The notes beneath the pieces were generated by a model. That model saw only the letters and a program-made list of their open reading frames with translations. It had not been told where the DNA came from and made no database searches. Made by a program: the position numbers and the translations under genes. DNA of 64,000 nt from Algoriphagus resistens (GTDB lineage Bacteria > Bacteroidota > Bacteroidia > Cytophagales > Cyclobacteriaceae), in assembly GCF_001442615.1 (NCBI RefSeq), contig NZ_LMXN01000004.1, positions 1 to 64,000 on the forward strand. The letters are read 5' to 3'. Positions within the stretch are counted from its first letter, which is position 1, and every line of letters starts with the position of its first letter. Of this stretch, positions 14,517 to 24,144 are shown in pieces.

Positions 14517-16352
14517 TTAATTGGCTAGTTCGGGTAAGGTGAGTCCTTCCTTTAGTTTTTTCAACCGGTCTTGGGCAAAGTCTGTTTTAAAATAGTGTGG
14601 AGTAAGAGGAGAAGGTTTTATGATGTCACGAATACGGAGTTCCTGGATCAATGGAATATGTTTGAATCCAATCTTTCCTACGTATAAGGGCTCCAGCTCC
14701 CCCCCGCTTTGTAAATAATCGATCAGCTTAATCAGTCCCCTTAAATAAATAATATCTTTAGTACATCCACCGCCTTGGTAGGCTCTGGCAGTGATCTGGA
14801 AGGCCTGTTCAGGCAGTGCGTCATAATCCGAGGTGAGTGTATGATAAGTTTCTTCAAAACTCATCCCTTCGGTCACTGCTCTACCGGCAATTACCCTTGC
14901 TGCCAGCGTGCGAAGCCTATTATTGGTCAATCCTCCTACCAGATATTCTGCTAGTACAGCCAAGCCTTCCTGCAACTCATCATAACCTGCAAAACCGCTG
15001 CTCATCTGGCCAAAAGACTGCATTTGGCCATTATAAAATGTGAGTACGTGGGTTCCTATTTCATGGTGGACAAGAGCATTGATACGCTTCTTTGGGATTT
15101 TAAAGCTTGATCCTATATAGAGCTGGCCCCTAGACACGAGCATTCCTACGATATCATTTTTTACTTCAACCTTTGCCTTTAATTGAGGATATACTGTCCT
15201 ATATTCTTTTATTTCGTCGGTACATATTTTTGCCATTTCGTAAGCCTCCACATACTCTGCATCCTCGAAATTATCCGGTGGCAGCGTTTTCAACAGGAGT
15301 TTAGCCGTCTCATGAAGCTCCACCCCAGGAGAACTATACAATCGTATACTACTGTACATGAAATTCTTGGTCCCCCGTTCCTTTAGCATCGTAATTTGCT
15401 TTTCCAGCTCCTCCCGTTTTTCAGTATAGAGAAAAGAAAGTGTAGGATCTTCAATGCTTCTAATATCAATTTGAAAAAGCTCTTCTTTCAGACGATCCGG
15501 GTCGATGGGCAAATTTCGGTAAAGGAATTTCGGGTTTTTACGGTGCCTGTTAGCTATAAATTCTTCCTTTGCCTGCATGGTATTGATCGGGGAAATAAGT
15601 AGAAGAAATTGGTATTTAGCTTCAATTTCTGAAAGTCGGCGATCTACTTCCCACACTTTTTCATCTACAGTGATGCTACCCAGGCGCTGATAATTCTGAA
15701 TATCAAAGGATGTCTGCACCCGGATAAATTCATATACTGCCTTTCTCAATAGGCTTGAAAAGGCAATCTTGAATTCTTTGAATACCATGTAATAAAATTC
15801 TTTCTTGGCCTTATTCTGGAAAAAAGGTGGAATCTCAAGCCCCATCAAAAATATACCCGCTTCTTGGCATTGCTTTAAAGTCAGGAAGTCAACGAGATGA
15901 TCGGGGTGGCGAATTATACTCTCTTTTACTTGCACATCCAGCTCCTGGTGAGTATCACAAAACTTCTGTAAACCTGATTTTAGTGCTTTTACGGTATTGG
16001 GAGCTTTATCTTTGGCAGTTTTGATTACAAATGAGTTACTCTCTTGTTTCCCTATCCAAACCTCAAGAAGCATCACCGAGCCATACTCCTCTGCAAGTTC
16101 TTTCGTTAGCTCTTTTGCTAGTAGGGCGATGTCAGAATTGAAATCCGTGCTGAATTCTGTAATCAGATAGGATGACTCCATTCTTACCAGATCTGGGACT
16201 TTGAAGTGATCTTGTTTTTCTTTCCTATAGATCAAAAGAAAAGGCAGCCTTCTTTCTATCCTCAGCCGGCTTTTTTTTCCAAGTGAAAGATCAAGCATTT
16301 TCCCTGTCTTTAGGGCCTCAGTGAGTGCTTCCTTCGTCTTTTTGTCTATCAT
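14517..16352 (-). CDS. QEGLA-motif (DUF1704, TIGR02421) metallopeptidase-like protein
   Basis: 611 residues. The family is named flavohemoglobin expression-modulating QEGLA motif protein after an early genetic observation; its biochemical role in bacteria is not established. The zinc site is visible as HHEIGTH (about 427-433) with the third ligand Glu in ELQEGLAVLAEYL (about 457-469). Eukaryotic relatives (MATCAP/KIAA0895) are carboxypeptidases that remove the C-terminal tyrosine of tubulin. Its ATG shares one base with the stop of the upstream acidic protein (TAATG), which implies translational coupling; the ATP-grasp gene follows. Confidence 0.9.
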   Translation of the reverse strand: MIDKKTKEALTEALKTGKMLDLSLGKKSRLRIERRLPFLLIYRKEKQDHFKVPDLVRMESSYLITEFSTDFNSDIALLAKELTKELAEEYGSVMLLEVWIGKQESNSFVIKTAKDKAPNTVKALKSGLQKFCDTHQELDVQVKESIIRHPDHLVDFLTLKQCQEAGIFLMGLEIPPFFQNKAKKEFYYMVFKEFKIAFSSLLRKAVYEFIRVQTSFDIQNYQRLGSITVDEKVWEVDRRLSEIEAKYQFLLLISPINTMQAKEEFIANRHRKNPKFLYRNLPIDPDRLKEELFQIDIRSIEDPTLSFLYTEKREELEKQITMLKERGTKNFMYSSIRLYSSPGVELHETAKLLLKTLPPDNFEDAEYVEAYEMAKICTDEIKEYRTVYPQLKAKVEVKNDIVGMLVSRGQLYIGSSFKIPKKRINALVHHEIGTHVLTFYNGQMQSFGQMSSGFAGYDELQEGLAVLAEYLVGGLTNNRLRTLAARVIAGRAVTEGMSFEETYHTLTSDYDALPEQAFQITARAYQGGGCTKDIIYLRGLIKLIDYLQSGGELEPLYVGKIGFKHIPLIQELRIRDIIKPSPLTPHYFKTDFAQDRLKKLKEGLTLPELAN

Positions 16353-16645
16353 TACTTTTCCTCTTCATCCGCGTTACTGTAGAAATTATTTTCCTCGTCT
16401 TCTGACCCGATTCTTTCCTGCTCATCATCCAACTCGCTCCCAGGCACATCCAAATCATCCCCGGTGAAATCTACCTTCCTTTTTCTCTCCAGAAGTTGCT
16501 CGTCATCTCCTCCATCATCGCTTAGATTGGCATCTCTTGGCCCGAGAGCTTCCAGATCTTCCTTGGTGACTTTAGCTTCACTGGCAAGGTCCTTCGTAGA
16601 TTTTTCATCGGTAGCTTTGCTATTCTGTGGCTTAGTAGTTTCCAT
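16352..16645 (-). CDS. Small, very acidic, low-complexity protein of unknown function
   Basis: 97 residues with 16 Asp and 16 Glu against about 13 Lys/Arg (counted by hand), giving a net charge near -19. There is no signal peptide or membrane helix. It is predicted disordered, with an acidic C-terminal tail (GSEDEENNFYSNADEEEK). It overlaps the QEGLA gene by one base, so it is made in step with the peptidase. I know no function for it. It could be a substrate or regulatory partner of the adjacent peptidase and ligase, which is a guess from position only. Confidence 0.75.
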   Translation of the reverse strand: METTKPQNSKATDEKSTKDLASEAKVTKEDLEALGPRDANLSDDGGDDEQLLERKRKVDFTGDDLDVPGSELDDEQERIGSEDEENNFYSNADEEEK

Positions 16646-16675
16646 GGTGTTATTCGTTTAGTTAGGCTTATTATA

Positions 16676-16696
16676 AAAGGCAATCGAAATGCCTTT
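16676..16696 (-). terminator. Small hairpin between the acidic protein and the M23 gene
   Basis: AAAGGCA (16676-16682) and TGCCTTT (16690-16696) form a 7-bp stem with a 7-base loop, followed on the minus strand by TTATAATAA. It could weakly terminate the M23 transcript, about 160 bases after its stop. The rest of 16646-16859 shows nothing I recognise. Confidence 0.35.
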
Positions 16697-16859
16697 AATT
16701 GATTTAAGCCTATTAAAAAATCTGAAACAGTCTGATAAGGCAAATAGCCGGGCTTTATTCGTATTGAAAAGATTTAAAGCAAACTTGGCAGCTGAGCCTT
16801 AGCTATAGCTGAGTAGAAATATTCCCAATCTGTGTAAGGAAATAGTATCTTCTGGTTTT

Positions 16860-18170
16860 CTAAAAATTGCCCCTCTTTAAAAACAATAAATTCTCATCCC
16901 GGTCCTGAATCATCTCATATTCTTGTGCCGAGCCAAGTTTACTAAAATTCTCCAACTGTATCAGCAATGAATCTAGGACAAATGGATTTGGAGAGGTATA
17001 AGCATACACTGTCGAGCTGGCCATCGGGCTGGCCTCAGGCTGTGAAAGTAAACTTTGGGAAAGATACCCATTTATCCCTTCTACAGTTTGTACCTGAACC
17101 CAATCAAAAGTAGCTGCTGATACATAAACCAGGGCATTTGCATCTAGCTTTGATATCACTTCTGATTTAGTCGTAGGAAGTCTTCTTAAATTTGCCTGGG
17201 ATACATTCACTTTCATTACCGGGGGGAATTCCCTCTCGGGAAGTTCTGAAACAACCTCAAATTCAGTTTGAATGGCGGGATAAGGATTGATCGCTCCATG
17301 TTGATATATACCAAAGTGCAAATGTGGGGCAGTAGTTCTGGCATTCCCCGAGTTTCCGACCAATCCCAATGTATCTCCAGGATTTACCCGCTGCAGGTTG
17401 CTCACGAGTTGACTGTCCAAATGAGCAAAATATAGATTCCAGTTACGCTCTCTATCTCTTACCCACACCTGTTTCCCTCCCAGTCCCCGATTACGAACAG
17501 CCGTAACTACACCATCCACAGGAGCCAGCACCGGGGTGCCCCTTGCTGCAAAAATATCCACTCCTTCATGCGATCTTCTTCCAGCATCCCGCGCATCCCC
17601 CCAGACACTCTGGATAGCCCTGCTGTTTTTTCCCTGGACAGGAAATACAGCATAAGTTGCAGTACCATATATTCTGACCTGAAAGTTGCCTTCTCCAAGC
17701 AGCTCAGGCTGGATTCTGAGTAGGTATCCGCCGGTTTTTTCCGCTTCGAACTTCACAGAATCATTTTGTATTGCATAGGACTTCAGCTCCTCCCATGCTG
17801 GTCCATCCAGTAGGTCAACAATTAACTCGCTACTGTCTTTTGCCTGCCATTGGACCAGAATAGTAATGGAAGCGCCCTGCTCCAGCTGGAATCTCCAGGC
17901 TTTGGCCTCTATACTTTTAGACTTAAAACTCCCCTGAATAGCTATGGGAATCTCCAGATCAGCAGCGTTAAGTATCGCCTTACCTGCAGCGCTATGCCAT
18001 TCTTCACCGATTTTGGTTGCCGCAATTCCCGAATTCTCCAAGGTGCTTAGGTACTGAGTTCTGGCAGAACTGGATTTAAAAATTCTAAGAGTCTGATTGT
18101 TGCAGGAAGAAACCAACAGCACTAGGACGGATAAAACAACCAGAGGAAATGCTGATGGGTTTCTTTTCAT
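16860..18170 (-). CDS. M23-family peptidoglycan endopeptidase lipoprotein with SH3 domain
   Basis: 436 residues. Lipoprotein signal with lipobox LVSSC (Cys23). A beta-rich middle domain (about 70-175) precedes the LytM/M23 domain: HEGVDIFAARGTPVLAPVDG (about 199-218, zinc His and Asp) and PHLHFGIYQHG (about 281-291, HxH). It ends with an SH3b domain (about 315-375) likely to bind cell wall. It should cut peptide cross-links of peptidoglycan from the periplasmic face. It lies 90 bases after the catalase gene on the same strand. Confidence 0.9.
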   Translation of the reverse strand: MKRNPSAFPLVVLSVLVLLVSSCNNQTLRIFKSSSARTQYLSTLENSGIAATKIGEEWHSAAGKAILNAADLEIPIAIQGSFKSKSIEAKAWRFQLEQGASITILVQWQAKDSSELIVDLLDGPAWEELKSYAIQNDSVKFEAEKTGGYLLRIQPELLGEGNFQVRIYGTATYAVFPVQGKNSRAIQSVWGDARDAGRRSHEGVDIFAARGTPVLAPVDGVVTAVRNRGLGGKQVWVRDRERNWNLYFAHLDSQLVSNLQRVNPGDTLGLVGNSGNARTTAPHLHFGIYQHGAINPYPAIQTEFEVVSELPEREFPPVMKVNVSQANLRRLPTTKSEVISKLDANALVYVSAATFDWVQVQTVEGINGYLSQSLLSQPEASPMASSTVYAYTSPNPFVLDSLLIQLENFSKLGSAQEYEMIQDRDENLLFLKRGNF

Positions 18171-18260
18171 TGTTTCGAATGGGATTGTGTTCCTTGCTGC
18201 TAGCTTAATTTTAAGTAAAATATGCAGGCAAAATCAACGTGTGAAATTGCCTGCCAGTAG

Positions 18261-20402
18261 TTAAACAGGAATTCTCGTGGCATCCTCTCTCTCCCAAATC
18301 CTATGCTGGGCAACCCCCTCAATAAACGCTGCTGCATTCTGATCAAAAAGAACCCCTTTCGGATTGGCGTTCTTAGAAGCATAGGTCATATCCCAAAGTT
18401 GCTCTCCACCTCCGTTGACAGCGATATACTTGTAATGCTTATAGGCTTCATCCACGAAGCGGATTGCATCAGGATTTTTATGCAATGTCTCCATACTCTT
18501 AGCTCCACCGGGTATAAACACTGCATCAAACAGCACAGATGAAGTGGTCAACAGACTATGATCGACTTTAATTGCTGAGCCATTGGAATCTGCGATAGAT
18601 CCTGCGTGTGCGCTGATGATTTTCACCTGGCCCCCTTCCTTTTCTATGGCATTTTTAAAGCCTTCAAATGACTCGGCATCCACACCGTCATTCGCCAGGG
18701 CAGCAATCATCCTGCCTTTGATTCCTTTGCCGGGTCTTGCCATAAGGCTTAGTGCTGGAGATTTTTCTACAGATGGGCTGACATCAATAGGCTGATAATC
18801 TTTAGGGTCAGCATCTGCAGGAAAACTATGATTCAAAGGCTCTTTTGGTGTATTTATCGGATTGATTCCGAGTCCTTCAGCGACAGCTTTCGCCAACTCA
18901 TTGTTGATATACATAAGCATACCTACCATTCGCTCCCTGATTTCCTCACTCTTCACCTTTCCCAGCTCGAACCGAAGGGCGGAGATAATATGATCTTGTT
19001 CCATTTCAGTCTGGCTTTCAAAGAAGAGTTTAGCCTGGCTAAAGTGATCCATAAAGCTTCTGCTTCTCTTCCTTATCTTATGCCCTTCGATTTTTTCATG
19101 ATGCGAGACAAAACCCCCTTCAGACATTTTTGCCTGAAATGGACATCCTCCACCTATATTATTCGGATGGTAGCTACTTTGTCCAGTATTGATCGTCTGC
19201 CGCATGTGTCCTCCCCGTTGATTGTTATGAACTGGAGCGATTGGTCTATTGATCGGAATTTCCGCAAAATTGGGACCTCCCAATCGGGAAAGTTGCGTAT
19301 CAGTATAGGAAAATAATCTTCCCTGAAGAAGCGGATCATTAGTAAAGTCTATTCCAGGAACCAGATGTCCAGGATGAAATGCGATCTGCTCCGTCTCTGC
19401 GAAGAAGTTGGTGGGGTTTCTATCAAGGACCAGCTTACCGACCAGCTTCACAGGTACAAGTTCCTCGGGGATGATTTTGGTTGCATCCAGTAGATCAAAG
19501 TCAAATTTATGTTCATCCTGTTCAGGCACTAGCTGCACACCCAGCTCCCACTCCGGAAAGTTTCCGCTTTCAATTGCATTCCAAAGATCCCTTCTGTGGA
19601 AATCGGGATCCTGCCCAGAGATTTTTTGGGCTTCATCCCAGGTGACAGAATGGGTTCCTGCCACAGGCTTCCAGTGAAACTTCACGAAAAATGATTCATT
19701 CTTTTTATTGATAAAGCGGAATGTATGCACGCCAAAGCCTTCCATCATACTGAAACTGCGGGGCAATGCGCGATCACTCATCACCCACATAATCATATGC
19801 ATGCTTTCTGGCATCAGGGATATAAAATCCCAAAACGTATCGTGTGCAGAAGCTGCCTGAGGAATTTCGTTGTGCTGCTCTGGTTTTACCGCATGGATCA
19901 GGTCGGGAAATTTCATTGCGTCCTGGATGAAAAAGACCGGAATGTTGTTACCTACCAAATCGTAATTCCCCTCCTCTGTATAGAATTTCACAGCAAATCC
20001 TCTTACATCCCGCGCTAGGTCAGTTGATCCTTTGAATCCAGCCACAGTACTGAATCTGGTGAATACAGGGGTTTTCTTCCCCTTTTCACTAAGAAAGCCA
20101 GCTTGGGTGAATTCTGAAAAGTCTCCGTATGATTCAAAATACCCATGCGCTCCAGCACCCCGGGCATGGACTATTCTCTCTGGGATTCGCTCATGGTCGA
20201 AATGTGTCATTTTCTCGCGAAAATGAAAATCTTCCATCAATGTCGGCCCCCGCTCCCCGGCAAGAAGGGAATTTTGATCATCGTTGATTCTCATCCCCTG
20301 GTTGGTGGTCATAGCTTCCCCGCTACCATCCTCAGTATTCATGTAGAGGTCATCGGTTTTTGGGTTTTCAGCGTTCCTTTCAGCTTTTTCTTTTTCAGTC
20401 AT
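18261..20402 (-). CDS. katE: Large-subunit catalase, HPII (KatE) type
   Basis: Converts hydrogen peroxide to water and oxygen. 713 residues, the length of clade II large-subunit catalases. Catalytic His in RIVHARGAGAHG (about 76-87), Asn in YDLVGNN (about 150-156), haem-ligand Tyr in LFSYTDTQLSRLG (about 362-374). The extra C-terminal domain (about 570-713; KGRMIAALANDGVDAESF, DAVFIPGGAKSM) is the class I glutamine amidotransferase/DJ-1-like fold typical of this clade. The N-terminus is rich in charged residues. It is probably transcribed together with the M23 gene. Confidence 0.96.
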   Translation of the reverse strand: MTEKEKAERNAENPKTDDLYMNTEDGSGEAMTTNQGMRINDDQNSLLAGERGPTLMEDFHFREKMTHFDHERIPERIVHARGAGAHGYFESYGDFSEFTQAGFLSEKGKKTPVFTRFSTVAGFKGSTDLARDVRGFAVKFYTEEGNYDLVGNNIPVFFIQDAMKFPDLIHAVKPEQHNEIPQAASAHDTFWDFISLMPESMHMIMWVMSDRALPRSFSMMEGFGVHTFRFINKKNESFFVKFHWKPVAGTHSVTWDEAQKISGQDPDFHRRDLWNAIESGNFPEWELGVQLVPEQDEHKFDFDLLDATKIIPEELVPVKLVGKLVLDRNPTNFFAETEQIAFHPGHLVPGIDFTNDPLLQGRLFSYTDTQLSRLGGPNFAEIPINRPIAPVHNNQRGGHMRQTINTGQSSYHPNNIGGGCPFQAKMSEGGFVSHHEKIEGHKIRKRSRSFMDHFSQAKLFFESQTEMEQDHIISALRFELGKVKSEEIRERMVGMLMYINNELAKAVAEGLGINPINTPKEPLNHSFPADADPKDYQPIDVSPSVEKSPALSLMARPGKGIKGRMIAALANDGVDAESFEGFKNAIEKEGGQVKIISAHAGSIADSNGSAIKVDHSLLTTSSVLFDAVFIPGGAKSMETLHKNPDAIRFVDEAYKHYKYIAVNGGGEQLWDMTYASKNANPKGVLFDQNAAAFIEGVAQHRIWEREDATRIPV

Positions 20403-20808
20403 GATACAGTGGTTTTAGTGGTTGTGTTACCAAAAGCAACTAAAAACATTCCAAGCCTCAGTTTGTACGGATTAAATCCTTGACAGAACACAAATCGAAG
20501 AAATGCATAGCAGTTGAAAAAAATAAATGGCTGACAAGGACCTGCCACATAGGTCGCCATAACAGCGATTCAGGACAATCAGGGCACAAGAAGATTTCGA
20601 CAAACAGTCCAGCAAATACTTCCTTCCGATTACCAGATAGGATAACCCTTATGAAAAATCAGTTGCCGAAGTCGGTAAATCTTATCATCATGATTCACTA
20701 AACTGTCTCGCAAATTCCTCATAATGAGGTCAAAAATTCAATAGACTATCCGATTGATTTGCAAAAAAAGGATGGCACAAGGATCTCCCTCCCCCATCCT
20801 TTCCTATA
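20403..20808. other. Intergenic region, no gene recognised
   Basis: This stretch upstream of katE holds a 73-codon plus-strand open frame (20480-20701) with no family resemblance, no ribosome-binding site I can see and no signal sequence, so I do not call it. The only structured element is the minus-strand terminator at 20762-20802. katE promoter elements are expected here but I cannot place them. Confidence 0.5.
20762..20802 (-). terminator. Rho-independent terminator of the small lipoprotein gene
   Basis: On the minus strand AAAGGATGG (20802-20794) pairs with CCATCCTTT (20775-20767) and is followed by a T-run to about 20763. It lies six bases after the stop of the gene at 20809-21210. Confidence 0.75.
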
Positions 20809-21210
20809 TTAATTCTCAGATTTGCGTTTACCTTCTTCATCATAAGTAAAGGTCTGGTTTGGACTTCCCGGTATTCTGAATTCAAGTTCGTAATACGTGA
20901 TATTATTTTCCACAAATCTTCTTTTGACAACTATACTATCCGGATGAATATCACTGGTCTTTTCGATTACAGTAACCAATTCCTGTGGCAAATTAATAGA
21001 ATCTGTAGGACTGATAATCACCGGTATCCTTGAACCATCCGTCAATCTCATACTTGTGTCCGTGCCCGCCTTCATCTTTTCCTCTATAGAGGTAGACTCT
21101 TCAACTTCCATTGTACCCTCATCGGTGATGCTTCCATATTCCTTTTTTTCGTTACAGGCTATTATCACCGAGGACAAGGCCAATGCAATTAAAATTAGTT
21201 GATTTTTCAT
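20809..21210 (-). CDS. Small putative lipoprotein
   Basis: 133 residues with an N-terminal lipoprotein signal (MKNQLILIALALSSVIIAC; Cys19). The mature part opens with an acidic linker, then a folded ~65-residue region (PQELVTVIEKTSDIHPDSIVVKRRFVENNITYYELEF) resembling small PepSY/DUF-like beta proteins, in which a following residue pattern ends with FTYDEEGK. I cannot assign a family with confidence. It has its own terminator. Confidence 0.7.
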   Translation of the reverse strand: MKNQLILIALALSSVIIACNEKKEYGSITDEGTMEVEESTSIEEKMKAGTDTSMRLTDGSRIPVIISPTDSINLPQELVTVIEKTSDIHPDSIVVKRRFVENNITYYELEFRIPGSPNQTFTYDEEGKRKSEN

Positions 21211-21406
21211 AATTGGTTGATTTAATTGAATAGGTTGATATTCATTTGATAAACAAAATCCAACCCAAATCTCTTCAACCCCTGCCTTATCAGGCCGCTG
21301 AGCGGATCAGGGTTCTTTTTCAGTTGGTTTTTCAAAGAAACCTTAACTGACCCCTTACAAATCTCCCCGGTTTGAGGAATTTCCCCCGCTGTTTATTGCT
21401 GATAAT

Positions 21407-22621
21407 TTACCTATTACTGATTTTATCCCATAGTCTCTCACCCCATTTGCTAAGGAAGTTTTGTTCATCTGCGCCCTTTATATCCTCCTCGCCTAGGGCA
21501 TAGCCCAGTGGGTGAAGTGCCGGAGTTGCGTCAAAAACAATCTTGGAAATACCTGCAATCGGGATACTCAAGATCATTCCGGCTACACCCCAAATCGAGC
21601 CACCTACAACTACTACCATAATGGTAACCAGTGGATTGAGCTCTACCTTACTTCCTACTACATAGGGTTCCAGAATATAACTTTCCACGAACTGGGCTAC
21701 TCCAAAAGTCAGGGTGACTCCTACAAGCCCCCATAATTCAGCACCTGCAAATACAGCCATAATCAATGAAAGTCCGTAACCAATTATATTTCCTACATAG
21801 GGGATAAGGGAAAGAACAGCAGCAATTAAGCTAATGAGAATGGCATTTTCTATCCCGGAAATGGACAGACCAATGCTATAAATGATTGCCAAAAAAGCTA
21901 TCAATGTCAATCTTCCTACAATGAAATTCAGAGCCAGATCGATGGAATGGTTCATGACCTCTTCGGCTTCTTTTCTATTGCCAATACTAAAGAACTTTAA
22001 AATAGAACGCTTCACCTTGTTCCTGTACAGCAGCATGAAAAAAAGATAAATCAATGTAAGCGCAGCATTGCCAAGAAAGCCAAAGAAGTTCTTTAAGATC
22101 ATGCCTATTTCTTGCGAGGCATTAGAAACCAGTTTTTTAGGCGAAGATCCTTGGGATGTAAAATTTCCAGTTGTATCGGACTTTTTATTTGACGCTTCCG
22201 TACTCCCACTTTCTTCAGAATTGTCAGAGCTGTTGGCTGCTTGAGGATAAAGCATCATAAATTGCTGCTGAAAATCCAGCCCTGTTTTATCTGAAATCAC
22301 TTGCTGCATCTCTTCCAGTTTCGGCTTCATTTTTTCTTTAATTTCCGGCCAGCGCCCGGAAATATTCGAAACCTGTGCAGATAGGATCACAAAAAAAGAT
22401 GCAAAAACCAGTAAACTTAATAGCACACTTAAAAAAGCAGCTCCCCCCCGGGATAGCTTCCAACTTTCTAATTTCCTGCAAAGTGGTATGCAAATTAGAG
22501 TCAAAAGAATTGCAACTGCGACAGGTTTTAAAAAGCCAGCTGCTTGCATGGCACCTAAAACAAAAAAATAAGTGCCTAAAACCAGAAGCGTTATAAGTAT
22601 AAGAATTTCTTTTGACTTCAT
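21407..22621 (-). CDS. AI-2E (PerM/TqsA/UPF0118) family transporter
   Basis: 404 residues with the AI-2E transporter layout. Two N-terminal membrane helices (about 6-50) and a third (about 60-85) are followed by a long soluble insertion (about 90-175) rich in Ser/Asn. A second group of helices follows (about 180-370), with the family motifs ALTLIYLFFMLLYRNKVKR, SLIPYVGNIIGYGLSL and GSKVELNPLVTIMVVVVGGSIWGVAGMIL. Members export autoinducer-2 or ions such as sodium; the substrate cannot be told from sequence. The soluble insertion looks longer than usual. Confidence 0.9.
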   Translation of the reverse strand: MKSKEILILITLLVLGTYFFVLGAMQAAGFLKPVAVAILLTLICIPLCRKLESWKLSRGGAAFLSVLLSLLVFASFFVILSAQVSNISGRWPEIKEKMKPKLEEMQQVISDKTGLDFQQQFMMLYPQAANSSDNSEESGSTEASNKKSDTTGNFTSQGSSPKKLVSNASQEIGMILKNFFGFLGNAALTLIYLFFMLLYRNKVKRSILKFFSIGNRKEAEEVMNHSIDLALNFIVGRLTLIAFLAIIYSIGLSISGIENAILISLIAAVLSLIPYVGNIIGYGLSLIMAVFAGAELWGLVGVTLTFGVAQFVESYILEPYVVGSKVELNPLVTIMVVVVGGSIWGVAGMILSIPIAGISKIVFDATPALHPLGYALGEEDIKGADEQNFLSKWGERLWDKISNR

Positions 22622-22683
22622 TTCTTAGTTATAAATCCAATACAGCTCTCTTTTCCAGTAATCTTCAAGTAATACAGGTTTTT

Positions 22684-23964
22684 CTAATTGCCCGCATAAG
22701 CAATTTTCCATAGCGTGTTTCCGCTGTCATCATTGACCAAAAGTGAGCCATCAGGCAAAACCGAGACGTCCACTGGTCGTCCATATACTTCCGAACTTTC
22801 CGCATCAGATACAAATCCCGTAAGAAAGTCCTGTGGTTCACCGGCAGGTTTCCCATTCTCAAATGGCACAAAAAGCACCTTATAACCAGAAAGCTTTCTA
22901 CGGTTCCATGAGCCATGTTGTCCCACAAAAGCGCCGTTTTTATATTCCTCAGGAAAGGTAGATCCATCGTAGAATGTCAGCCCCAATGAAGCGGTATGAC
23001 TTCCAACCGGGACATCGGGAACAATCGCTTTTTCTACCAGTTCAGGAGCTTCCCCTTCCATCCTTGGATCTTCGATCTGTCCAAAATAGGAATAGGGCCA
23101 GCCATAAAAACCACTCTTTTTCACACTGGTAATGTAATCAGGTACCAGATCATCTCCCAATTCGTCACGTTCATTGACAGCAGTCCAAAGCTCCTTAGTA
23201 GTGGGATTCCAGGACATCCCTACTGGATTTCTGAGGCCATTTGCATAGATAACTTCACCAGACCCGTCAGGATTGACTTCCAATATTCCAGCTCTTCTAT
23301 GCTCTTCTTCCATGCCATACTCCGCATTGTTGCTCGCTGATCCTACAGAAATATAAATCTTGGTTCCGTCTTCATTGGCGATCAGATTTCTTGTCCAGTG
23401 ATTATTATATCCACCAGCAGGCAGATCAACTATCTTCTCCCCTTCCCCATCAAGCTTCAACTGTCCTTCCTGATAGGAAAACCTATATAATCCATCTGTA
23501 TTCGCTATATAGAAATAGTCGTCCAATATGAGCATACCATAAGGACTGTTTAAACCTTCTTTGAAAACTTCACGGGATTCATATTCCCCGTTTTTATCCT
23601 CGTCCCTGAACATGGTGATTCGATCCGCACTTCCTTTTGTGTCGCTTTCGACTACGAAAATATCCCCATTGGGTCCCACATAGGTATTTCGGGGATTATC
23701 CAGATTCTCTGCAAATTTGGTAACTGTAAACCCAGCAGGGGCAGTAGGCATTTTACCTTCTGGCCAGTCCACGATTTTGCTATGGTTCTTCACTGATTCC
23801 GAAGAATATGGTGCAGGCAAGATTAGTTCACCGATTGCCGTCTGCACAGTATCGGCACTGGTTTGGGAAATCTCTTCTTTCTCTTCCTTAGATACTTTTT
23901 GCTGACAGGAAGCTATACTTATTGTTGCCATCAACAGAAACGGCAGTGTAATTTTAGTATTCAT
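22684..23964 (-). CDS. PQQ-dependent sugar/sorbosone dehydrogenase-like lipoprotein
   Basis: 426 residues from ATG 23964; an upstream start at 24006 would bury the signal, so I reject it. Lipobox SIASC near residue 20. The remainder is a six-bladed beta-propeller of the glucose/sorbosone dehydrogenase family: PRNTYVGPNGDIFVVES, NNHWTRNLIANEDGTKIYISVGSASN, ANGLRNPVGMSWNP, GSWNRRKLSGYKV and GRPVDVSVLPDGSLLVNDD. These usually oxidise sugars with PQQ and Ca. No PQQ synthesis genes are in the window, so the cofactor would be scavenged or the enzyme used differently. Confidence 0.85.
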   Translation of the reverse strand: MNTKITLPFLLMATISIASCQQKVSKEEKEEISQTSADTVQTAIGELILPAPYSSESVKNHSKIVDWPEGKMPTAPAGFTVTKFAENLDNPRNTYVGPNGDIFVVESDTKGSADRITMFRDEDKNGEYESREVFKEGLNSPYGMLILDDYFYIANTDGLYRFSYQEGQLKLDGEGEKIVDLPAGGYNNHWTRNLIANEDGTKIYISVGSASNNAEYGMEEEHRRAGILEVNPDGSGEVIYANGLRNPVGMSWNPTTKELWTAVNERDELGDDLVPDYITSVKKSGFYGWPYSYFGQIEDPRMEGEAPELVEKAIVPDVPVGSHTASLGLTFYDGSTFPEEYKNGAFVGQHGSWNRRKLSGYKVLFVPFENGKPAGEPQDFLTGFVSDAESSEVYGRPVDVSVLPDGSLLVNDDSGNTLWKIAYAGN

Positions 23965-24144
23965 GGTGGGTTTGGTTTGATTTTCGGAGTCAAAAAGATC
24001 AATCATGCAGCCAAAAAGGGTACCGGCGAATAGTGCGCTTTAAAGACGTGCAAAAGCACCTTTAATCATTAAGAAAATCACCCCCTTTTTTGCACATGTG
24101 AAAATTTATTCCCAATTCGGGTTGTGAATCCTACGGCCCAGAAA

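Noticed and set aside
18828-19316. 162-codon plus-strand open frame inside katE
   Set aside because: Antisense shadow of the catalase gene.
20480-20701. 73-codon plus-strand open frame upstream of katE
   Set aside because: No family match, low hydrophobic content and no clear ribosome-binding site; the region is treated as intergenic.
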